Shown: piece after piece, positions 1 through 4,437 of the stretch
Layout: each line of letters opens with the position of its first letter
How positions within the stretch are numbered: position 1 is the first letter of the stretch
Source: Thermoleophilia bacterium UBA2241
GTDB taxonomy: Bacteria > Actinomycetota > Thermoleophilia > UBA2241
Length of the DNA stretch: 5,873 nt
Assembly (NCBI GenBank): GCA_002347645.1
Contig: DDYF01000054.1
Coordinates: 1 to 5,873 of the forward strand
Direction: 5' to 3'
Made by a program: the position numbers and the translations under genes
Notes under the pieces: generated by a model
Database searches by the model: none
The model's input: the letters and a program-made list of their open reading frames with translations, nothing else
What the model was told of the DNA's origin: nothing

Positions 1-63
1 CGCATTAGTGACTCAGGACACTAGAGTAGTCGGGTCAGCAGACCGCACGAGGAGGACGCCAGC

Positions 64-480
64 ATGAGCGCAACGGCAGACCGGCCCGCCTACAGGGTGG
101 CACACATCGACGACATCCCGTTCGAGGAGGGCTCCTCGCCCGGCACCGAGTGGAAGCCCGTGCGACGCTTCTTCGACGTCAGGTCGTTCGGCACGAACCT
201 CGCCCGCGCGACGAATGCAGGCGACATCCTCACGCATGACCACGACGAGGTCGGCGCGAACCACGAGGAACTGTTCCTGGTCGTCAGCGGGCACGCGACG
301 TACCGCGTGGGGGACGAGGAGTTCGACGCCCCGGCCGGCACCTTCCTCTGGTGCCCGGACCCCGCCGTCGTGCGCGGCGTGGTGGCCAAAGAACCCGGCA
401 CGGTCATGTTCGTCGTCGGCGCCGAGGCCGGCAGGGCGTTCGCGCCGTCCGGCTGGGACACGGAGCCGCTGCCGGAATGA
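64..480 (+). CDS. Cupin domain protein (small single-domain cupin)
   Basis: This 138-residue protein is a single beta-barrel cupin, probably cytosolic since no signal peptide or membrane segment is visible. Cupin motif 1 is clear at about residues 53-76: G53, then H58-x-H60, then E69 followed six residues later by G76. Motif 2 starts normally with G83, P90 and G92, but the expected histidine is absent (the run after G92 is TFLWCPDP), so the usual 3-His/1-Glu metal site is incomplete. H67 might substitute. The ATG at 64 is preceded by AGGAGG at 50-55 with 8-bp spacing, which fixes the start. A -10-like TAGAGT lies at 22-27, but its -35 would fall outside the window. The gene converges on the hemerythrin gene. 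The substrate is unknown. Small cupins of this kind are usually annotated only as cupin domain-containing, and an enzymatic role is not supported here. Confidence 0.88.
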   Translation: MSATADRPAYRVAHIDDIPFEEGSSPGTEWKPVRRFFDVRSFGTNLARATNAGDILTHDHDEVGANHEELFLVVSGHATYRVGDEEFDAPAGTFLWCPDPAVVRGVVAKEPGTVMFVVGAEAGRAFAPSGWDTEPLPE

Positions 481-503
481 GCGGAGCGGCCTGAGGCGGA
501 CGA

Positions 504-526
504 AGCGGGGCCGCAGGCCCCCCGCT
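504..526. terminator. GC-rich hairpin between convergent genes, possible bidirectional terminator
   Basis: AGCGGGGCC at 504-512 can pair with GGCCCCCCGCT at 516-526 around a GCA loop, giving a stem of about 9 bp with a 2-base bulge. It sits in the 58-bp gap between the convergent cupin and hemerythrin stops. No T-run follows on either strand, so it is not a textbook intrinsic terminator. High-GC actinobacteria often lack the T-run, so termination is plausible but inferred. Confidence 0.4.
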
Positions 527-538
527 CGCCCCCAGCCG

Positions 539-1096
539 TCAGCGCTCCGCCGGGCCGTCACGCAGTGCATGCGCCAGCGCATGGTAGCGCTCGTGCACGC
601 CGGCCCCCGTCTCCTCCTCTTCGATGCGCTCGAACTCGGCCGCCAGGCGCTGCATGTCGGCGTCGCCCAGCAGCCGGTCGGCGAGCGGGAAGAGGACGTT
701 GTTCTCCTTGTTGATGTGCAGACGAAGGAGCTGGGCGTAGAGCCCCAGGTGCTCGGCGACGGTCCGGCGCGCCGCCGCGTCGGTCTCGACGCGCGGCAGC
801 GCGCCGTCGATCGCCCGCACCGCTTCGCGCCCCGCGTCGTGCTCGGCCAGCATGACGCTCACCGCGCCCGCGGCCGCCGGGCCGCGCTGCTCCAGCGCGG
901 GGAAGAGGACGCGCTCCTCCTTGGCGTGGTGGCAGCCGTCGGTGAAGGTGCGCGTGAAGTCGACCATGTCCGCGACGCGGCCGGCGTCGACGCGGTCGTC
1001 GCGCTCAATCGCCGCGACCTCATGCTCCATCGCCTCGACGACCATCAACACCAGTTCGTGCTCGTGGCGCAGCGTCAGTGTCGGGCTCTCGCTCAT
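539..1096 (-). CDS. Hemerythrin HHE cation-binding domain protein
   Basis: This 185-residue protein is a four-helix hemerythrin-like protein, expected to hold a di-iron centre that binds oxygen or senses or buffers redox, NO or iron. The ligand pattern is complete: the helix 1 histidine (H11 or H13, in RHEHE), H57 and E61 in HHAKEERVLFP, H86 in LAEHD, and H127 and E131 in HINKENNVLFP. The paired KE-x-x-VLFP motifs at 59-66 and 130-137 are typical of the HHE family. A C-terminal helix of about 40 residues follows. I chose the ATG at 1096 because GGGAGGT (complement of 1101-1107) precedes it, and because homology ends there although the reading frame stays open upstream to 1456. It lies 65 bp downstream of the flavodoxin gene in the same direction, so it may be cotranscribed or use its own promoter near the TTGAC-N4-GTCAA dyad. 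The precise role (oxygen store, sensor or iron handling) cannot be told from sequence. Confidence 0.9.
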   Translation of the reverse strand: MSESPTLTLRHEHELVLMVVEAMEHEVAAIERDDRVDAGRVADMVDFTRTFTDGCHHAKEERVLFPALEQRGPAAAGAVSVMLAEHDAGREAVRAIDGALPRVETDAAARRTVAEHLGLYAQLLRLHINKENNVLFPLADRLLGDADMQRLAAEFERIEEEETGAGVHERYHALAHALRDGPAER

Positions 1097-1151
1097 CGGG
1101 ACCTCCCTGGGACGATGAGCGCTGCGTTCCCCGTCGAGGGCCGCTCGACGC

Positions 1152-1165
1152 TTGACGTCCGTCAA
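1152..1165. promoter_or_regulatory. TTGAC-N4-GTCAA dyad, candidate FNR/CRP-family operator
   Basis: The 14 bases TTGACGTCCGTCAA form a perfect inverted repeat of 6-bp arms around TC. The arrangement TTG-N8-CAA matches the spacing of FNR/DNR-type sites (TTGAT-N4-ATCAA). It is centred about 62 bp upstream of the hemerythrin ATG and overlaps the flavodoxin stop codon. If it is a class II activator site at -41.5, transcription of the hemerythrin gene would start near 1117, but I see no convincing -10 there. Chance occurrence in GC-rich DNA is possible. Confidence 0.4.
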
Positions 1166-1824
1166 CGAGTCGCGGCCCGCTCCTCTCCGAACAGCGCCCC
1201 CGGCAGTCCGCGCGCCCACTCGCGCACCGCGTCCCAGTGACGGCCGTCGCCGGGCGAGGCGCCGATCACGAGCATGACGAAGAGCTTCTCGAGGATGTTC
1301 ATCTTCGTCAGGTCGAGCGCCCCGGCGAAGAACGCGGCCTGACGCGGGCGCAGGGGTTTCGTCGCGCACAGCACGTCGCCGAGGTAGTTCATCGGGCGGG
1401 CGTAGTTCTCCCGGAAGGTGAGCTTGCCCTCGCGTCGCGGCTTCTTGACAAGCCACGAATCCTTGGAGATGGGGACGCCGTCGACCGCGTCGCTCCCGTC
1501 GTCGGTCAGCGACGCGGCGGTGATGAAGTAGGCAACGGGCACGGCGGCCAGCGCGTCGCGCCGTGCCTTCACGTACTTGAGAGCGTCTTTGTGCCAGCCG
1601 AAGATCATCGGGCCGCCGACCACGACGGCGTCGAACCCCGCCGTCGTCCCGGCGTCCCCGGCCGTCCGGACCTCGGCCTCGCAGCCCGTCGCGCGCAGCT
1701 CCTCGGCGATCGTCTCGGCGACCTTCGGCGTCGAGCCGTACTTCGTCGCGTAGACGACCAGCACGCGCCGCGGCGACGCGACCGTCGCCGCCGACTCCAT
1801 CGCTGTGCCTGCTTCTGTCTTCAC
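1162..1824 (-). CDS. Flavodoxin domain protein, HemG-like (Flavodoxin_5 type)
   Basis: This 220-residue cytosolic protein has a flavodoxin fold and should bind FMN. The first strand and phosphate loop are VLVVYATKYGST (residues 21-32), where T27 to T32 correspond to the FMN phosphate-binding loop. The next landmark is VVVGGPMIFGWHKDA at 67-81. The C-terminal part, with KPLRPRQAAFFAGALD and a closing segment containing W-D-A-V-R-E-W-A, follows the layout of the HemG-like flavodoxin family, whose best-known member is the menaquinone-dependent protoporphyrinogen IX dehydrogenase of E. coli. No heme-biosynthesis neighbour supports that specific reaction, so a general redox role is safer. I prefer the GTG at 1824 because GAGGAGGAGGG lies just upstream. 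The ATG at 1800 (212 residues) has only a weak site and would lose 8 non-conserved residues. It is followed by the hemerythrin gene, suggesting a redox pair. Confidence 0.85.
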   Translation of the reverse strand: MKTEAGTAMESAATVASPRRVLVVYATKYGSTPKVAETIAEELRATGCEAEVRTAGDAGTTAGFDAVVVGGPMIFGWHKDALKYVKARRDALAAVPVAYFITAASLTDDGSDAVDGVPISKDSWLVKKPRREGKLTFRENYARPMNYLGDVLCATKPLRPRQAAFFAGALDLTKMNILEKLFVMLVIGASPGDGRHWDAVREWARGLPGALFGEERAATR

Positions 1825-2032
1825 GTCCCTCCTCCTCTCACGACGAGTCGTCTCGCTTCGCTCCTCAAGCGTCACTGACCGTCATCATCTCACCCGTGCG
1901 ACGTCAGCACAGAGTGACCACTGTCGCGAGTCGCGGCGCCGGCCTTGCCCCCAGAACGTCACCCCCAAGACACCATTGTCACCCTGTCGCGAGATGGACG
2001 TTCTGACGAGCGTTGAGTGGCCCCGGTCGGCC
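1825..2032. other. Gene-free divergent intergenic region with short repeats
   Basis: I find no credible coding sequence between the flavodoxin start and the brnT promoter. The region should hold the flavodoxin promoter, but no good -35/-10 pair is visible on the minus strand. It contains ACGAC-GA-GTCGT at 1840-1851, which overlaps the 5' leader of the flavodoxin gene, and AGTG-AC-CACT at 1913-1922. A direct repeat with core CTGTCGCGAG lies at 1921-1930 and 1984-1993. A 9-bp inverted repeat, CAGAACGTC (1952-1960) and GACGTTCTG (1997-2005), encloses the second copy of the direct repeat. Confidence 0.5.
1917..1993 (+). repeat. Pair of direct repeats, ACC(A)CTGTCGCGAG
   Basis: The copies are ACCACTGTCGCGAG at 1917-1930 and ACCCTGTCGCGAG at 1981-1993. 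They share an exact 10-base core (CTGTCGCGAG) whose copies begin 63 bp apart, about six helical turns. They lie 40-140 bp upstream of the brnTA promoter. Paired sites on one face of the helix would suit a regulator, but no regulator is identified. Confidence 0.4.
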
Positions 2033-2061
2033 TTGAGACCTGAATCGAAAAGGTATAGATT
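2033..2061 (+). promoter_or_regulatory. Sigma70-type promoter for brnTA
   Basis: TTGAGA at 2033-2038 and TAGATT at 2056-2061 are separated by exactly 17 bp, in a stretch noticeably more AT-rich than its surroundings. An overlapping TATAGA at 2054-2059 would give a 15-bp spacer. The predicted transcript start is about 2068, some 25-30 bases before the first conserved BrnT codons. This is the best promoter match in the window. Confidence 0.55.
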
Positions 2062-2072
2062 CCGCGTCATCA

Positions 2073-2083
2073 GAGGACTCCTC
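2073..2083. promoter_or_regulatory. GAGGA-C-TCCTC palindrome at the brnTA transcript start
   Basis: GAGGACTCCTC is a perfect 5-bp inverted repeat with a single central base, just downstream of the predicted transcription start and upstream of brnT. It contains AGAGGA (2072-2077), the only ribosome-binding-like sequence before brnT. It could be an operator for BrnA, since BrnA-type antitoxins are known to repress their own operons, or a small hairpin over the ribosome site. Both readings are inference. Confidence 0.35.
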
Positions 2084-2090
2084 AGGTCCG

Positions 2091-2360
2091 GTTTCAGTCG
2101 CGTTCGAGTTCGACGAGCTCAAGAGTCGTATCACCAAGCGCAAGCACGGGATCGATTTCGTCGAAGCAGAGGCGTTGGGGTTCGACGAGGCGCTGGTCGA
2201 GGCGCCGGCCCACAGCGACGTCGAAGGCAGGTCACTGGTGATTGGTCGGCTCGGCGACAAGCAACTGTCGGCGGTCATCGCCTGCCGTGGCAACGTCATC
2301 CGGCTGACCGACGTGCGCCGGGCCCGCTCCCAGGAGGTGGCGATCTATGAAGGCGAGTGA
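2091..2360 (+). CDS. brnT: BrnT family type II toxin, start codon not identified
   Basis: The frame encodes a BrnT ribonuclease toxin, a small RelE-fold protein that in the known family cleaves RNA and blocks translation until bound by BrnA. The family pattern is present throughout: AFEFDELKSRITKRKHGIDF at the N-terminus (from 2100), then EGRSLVIGRLGDKQLSAVI, then RGNVIRLTDVRRARSQEVAIYE near the end. About 89 residues fit from 2091, the usual size. The oddity is the start. The frame is open from 2037, yet it has no ATG, GTG or TTG before a TTG at 2175, which would delete the first conserved quarter. GTT at 2091 (GTG with one base changed) would give a natural N-terminus, S-V-A-F-E-F-D after the start. 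CTG at 2040 and ATA at 2055 are unlikely alternatives. The 3' end overlaps brnA by 14 bases, implying translational coupling. The gene may be inactivated, use a non-standard start, or carry a sequence error. Family assignment is firm; the start coordinate is arbitrary. Confidence 0.75.
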   Translation, partial: VSVAFEFDELKSRITKRKHGIDFVEAEALGFDEALVEAPAHSDVEGRSLVIGRLGDKQLSAVIACRGNVIRLTDVRRARSQEVAIYEGE

Positions 2361-2574
2361 GTTCGACAAGAAGTTCGACGACGGGGCTGGGGACATCATC
2401 GACGACCTCGACCTGTCGAGCGTCCGCCGCCCCAACAAGGAGCAGCAGCGCGTCAACGTCGACTTCCCCGTCTGGATGGTGCGATCGCTCGACCGCGAGG
2501 CGAGCCGCTTGGGAGTGACCAGGCAGTCGATCATCAAGATCTGGATCGCCGAGAGACTCGAGCGCGCAAGGTGA
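2347..2574 (+). CDS. brnA: BrnA/CopG family ribbon-helix-helix antitoxin
   Basis: This 75-residue protein is the antitoxin partner of the upstream BrnT. Residues 1-30 are acidic (FDKKFDDGAGDIIDDLD) and are the likely BrnT-binding part. Residues 35-72 form a ribbon-helix-helix DNA-binding domain: RVNVDFP is the beta strand, followed by two helices through MVRSLDREASRLGV and TRQSIIKIWIAERLE. In the BrnTA family the antitoxin neutralises the toxin and, with it, represses the operon promoter, so the palindrome at 2073-2083 and the promoter before it are reasonable targets. The ATG at 2347 lies inside the last codons of brnT, the toxin-first, overlapping order that is normal for this system. Unlike brnT, the gene is complete with no anomaly, so a working antitoxin would persist even if the toxin is dead. 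Confidence 0.9.
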   Translation: MKASEFDKKFDDGAGDIIDDLDLSSVRRPNKEQQRVNVDFPVWMVRSLDREASRLGVTRQSIIKIWIAERLERAR

Positions 2575-2610
2575 CGGAGCACCCCCTGTGACGCCCCGGT
2601 CGACGGCACG

Positions 2611-2635
2611 CCCTGCGACGTGACGCGGAGCAGGG
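2611..2635 (+). promoter_or_regulatory. Small stem-loop over the metallopeptidase ribosome binding site
   Basis: CCCTGC at 2611-2616 pairs with GCAGGG at 2630-2635 across a 13-base loop, covering GGAG (2627-2630) just before the GTG start at 2637. It could weakly modulate translation or help end the brnTA transcript. There is no T-run, and a 6-bp stem can easily occur by chance here. Confidence 0.2.
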
Positions 2636-2636
2636 A

Positions 2637-3392
2637 GTGAGGCGCGCCGCGCGCCGCAGCGCGTCCGAGAGGCTTGGCGCGCGCTCCTTCCACCACGACG
2701 GGCGCACCGTCGAGTTCGAGCTCGTGCGGTCCGACCGCAGGACGCTCGGTCTGACGGTCGGGCGCGACGGCGCCGTCGTCGCCCGCGCGCCACGGCGCGC
2801 CCGCGAGGAGGACGTCGTGCGGTGGGTGGCAGGCCACGCCGACTGGATCCTCCGCAAGCAGCGCAACGTCGCCGAGCGGGCAGTGCTGACGCCGCCGCGC
2901 CGCTTTCTCGACGGCGAGCTGCACCTCTACCTGGGGCGCGAATACCGGTTGACGATTGAGCGCGGCGGGGCCGAGCGCGGGCCCGAGCGCGTGCGCTTCG
3001 ACGGGCGCGAGTTCCGGGTCGCGCTTGACCAGGACGCGCCGCCCGAACGCGTGGCCCAGCTCATGGACGCCTGGTACATGCGCCGGGCGCGCACCGTCCT
3101 CGCCGAGCGGCTCGACGCGTGCTGGGCGTCGTTTCCCGGCGACGGACTCCCGAAGCCGGCGCTCCGCGTCAAGCGCATGCGCTCGCGCTGGGGCAGCATG
3201 TCGCCCGCCGGCGCCATGTCGTTGCGGCTCGACCTCGTCCGCGCCCCCGTCGAGTGCATCGACTATGTGATCCTTCACGAGCTCTGCCACCTGCTCCATC
3301 GCGGCCACGGCCGTGAGTTCTGGGCCATGGTCGGCGCGCTCGTCCCCGACTGGAAGGACCGTCGGAAGCGGCTCGAGCTCCTGCCCGCGTGA
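2637..3392 (+). CDS. YgjP-like zinc metallopeptidase (COG1451, M48-type fold)
   Basis: This 251-residue protein belongs to the YgjP/DUF45 family of cytosolic metallopeptidase-like proteins. The zinc site is HELCH at 214-218, with the third ligand H224 in HRGHGREFW. The N-terminal half, from about VEFELVRSDRRTLGL, is the family's beta-rich module and includes the WILRKQRN segment. The RSRWGSM segment before the HExxH is the family hallmark, normally R-W-G-S-C; here methionine replaces cysteine. Length is normal. I chose the GTG at 2637, which has GGAG six bases upstream; a later in-frame GTG at 2724 falls inside the conserved module. The gene follows brnA by 62 bp in the same direction and could be read from the same transcript, though a link to the toxin system is not implied. 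The substrate in vivo is not established for most members. Confidence 0.88.
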   Translation: MRRAARRSASERLGARSFHHDGRTVEFELVRSDRRTLGLTVGRDGAVVARAPRRAREEDVVRWVAGHADWILRKQRNVAERAVLTPPRRFLDGELHLYLGREYRLTIERGGAERGPERVRFDGREFRVALDQDAPPERVAQLMDAWYMRRARTVLAERLDACWASFPGDGLPKPALRVKRMRSRWGSMSPAGAMSLRLDLVRAPVECIDYVILHELCHLLHRGHGREFWAMVGALVPDWKDRRKRLELLPA

Positions 3393-3510
3393 CGGCCGGC
3401 AGAACGGCGCACACGTTCACGCGGCCGACGGGGAGGGAACGAGCACCTCACGCTGGGTGGACGGCGTGCATCTGCCGCCCCCCATCCGTCAGACCCAAAG
3501 GAGTCCCACC

Positions 3511-3990
3511 ATGGCAGCGCTGAAGCAGACCATCGTCCCGCACCTCTGGTACGACAAGGAAGCCAAGGAGGCAGCCGAGTTCTACACGTCCATCTTCAAG
3601 GACTCGAGCATCAAGGGCGTGACCACGCTGAGCGACACCCCGTCGGGCACGGTCGAGGTCGTCTCCTTCGAGCTCCTCGGCCAGGAGTTCATGGCCATGA
3701 GCGCGGGGCCTCTGTTCACCTTCAACGAGTCCATCTCGTTCATGGTCAAGTGCGACACCCAGGAGGAGATCGACTACTACTGGGACGCGCTGACCGCCGA
3801 CGGTGGTGAGCCGGGCCAGTGCGGCTGGCTCAAGGACAAGTTCGGCCTCTCGTGGCAGGTCGTCCCCGCCGACATGGACGAGATGATGAGCGCCGACGAC
3901 CCCGAAGCGGTGGCGCGCGTCACCCAGGCGTTCCTGAAGATGACCAAGTTCGACCTCGCCGAGCTGCAACGGGCGCGCGAAGGCAAGTAG
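3511..3990 (+). CDS. VOC family protein, PhnB-like (PF06983 type)
   Basis: This 159-residue protein is a vicinal-oxygen-chelate fold protein of the PhnB-like group, often mislabelled 3-demethylubiquinone-9 3-methyltransferase after the old Pfam name. Recognisable parts are IVPHLWYDKEAKEAAEFYTSIF (split here as IVPHLWYDKEAKEAA and EFYTSIF, residues 8-29), the FELLGQEFMAM strand at 53-63, and CGWLKDKFGLSWQVVP at 104-119, which is nearly invariant in the group. It is expected to be cytosolic and to dimerise, but no specific substrate can be named, and methyltransferase activity should not be assumed. The ATG at 3511 has AAAGGAG at 3497-3503, a near-ideal ribosome site. The reading frame is open upstream to 3313 but without homology. 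It is followed 18 bp later by rpiB, so the two are probably cotranscribed. Confidence 0.92.
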   Translation: MAALKQTIVPHLWYDKEAKEAAEFYTSIFKDSSIKGVTTLSDTPSGTVEVVSFELLGQEFMAMSAGPLFTFNESISFMVKCDTQEEIDYYWDALTADGGEPGQCGWLKDKFGLSWQVVPADMDEMMSADDPEAVARVTQAFLKMTKFDLAELQRAREGK

Positions 3991-4008
3991 GGCACACACA
4001 CCGACCCC

Positions 4009-4437
4009 ATGCGCATCGCGCTAGCCTCAGACCACGCGGGCTTCCGCTACAAGACGGCGGTCGCCGCGCACCTCGTCGATCTGGGCCACCAGGTCGTCGA
4101 CTTCGGGACCGACTCGGAGGAGCCGGTCGACTACCCCGACTTCGTGCGCCCCGCTGCCCTCGCCGTGGCGCGCGGTGAGTGCGAGCGCGGCATCGTGCTC
4201 GGCGGTTCGGGCAATGGCGAGGCCATGGCGGCGAATCGCGTGCGCGGGGTGCGCTGCGCCGTGGCCTGGAACGGGGAGTCGGCGCGCCTCGCCCGCGCCC
4301 ACAACGACGCCAACATGCTGTCGATAGGCCAGCGCCTCCTGCCGGAGCAGGAGGCGCTGGCCATCGTCGACGCGTGGCTGACGACGCCGTTCGAGGGCGG
4401 GCGACACGTGGCGCGCATCGAGAAGCTCGATCGCTAG
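4009..4437 (+). CDS. rpiB: Ribose-5-phosphate isomerase B, cysteine-less actinobacterial type
   Basis: This 142-residue enzyme interconverts ribulose 5-phosphate and ribose 5-phosphate in the non-oxidative pentose phosphate pathway. The N-terminus MRIALASDHAGF contains the D8-H9 pair of the family. The active-site loop reads GGSGNGE at 65-71: glycine takes the place of the catalytic cysteine of E. coli RpiB, and E71 matches the glutamate that serves as base in the M. tuberculosis enzyme. H98 in ARAHNDAN and R132 in GGRH fit the phosphate and ring-opening residues. This is the main clue to an actinobacterial origin. The ATG at 4009 follows the VOC stop by 18 bp with no clear Shine-Dalgarno in the gap, so translation may depend on coupling. 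The stop codon overlaps the stop of the convergent acyltransferase gene. Activity on allose 6-phosphate or a related sugar isomerase role cannot be excluded. Confidence 0.93.
   Translation: MRIALASDHAGFRYKTAVAAHLVDLGHQVVDFGTDSEEPVDYPDFVRPAALAVARGECERGIVLGGSGNGEAMAANRVRGVRCAVAWNGESARLARAHNDANMLSIGQRLLPEQEALAIVDAWLTTPFEGGRHVARIEKLDR

Noticed and set aside
1097..1456. N-terminal extension of the hemerythrin reading frame upstream of 1096
   Set aside because: It runs antiparallel-frame through the flavodoxin gene on the same strand, has Arg/Ala-rich low-complexity content, and the true start at 1096 has a ribosome site and begins the homology.
1805..2350. Plus-strand open frame across the divergent region and brnT
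   Set aside because: Arg/Gly-rich without motifs, and it is out of frame with the well-conserved BrnT sequence. I also tested it as a frameshifted BrnT N-terminus and saw no family residues in it.
2232..3308. Long minus-strand open frame opposite brnA and the metallopeptidase
   Set aside because: Complement of two recognised genes; its translation shows no family pattern.
3393..3427. CGGCCG pair (3393-3398 and 3422-3427) as a terminator for the metallopeptidase gene
   Set aside because: Each CGGCCG is self-complementary, the loop would be 23 bases, and no T-run follows, so it is likely chance.
3313..3510. Upstream extension of the VOC gene
   Set aside because: The ATG at 3511 has a near-perfect ribosome site and starts the conserved domain; the extension overlaps the end of the metallopeptidase gene.
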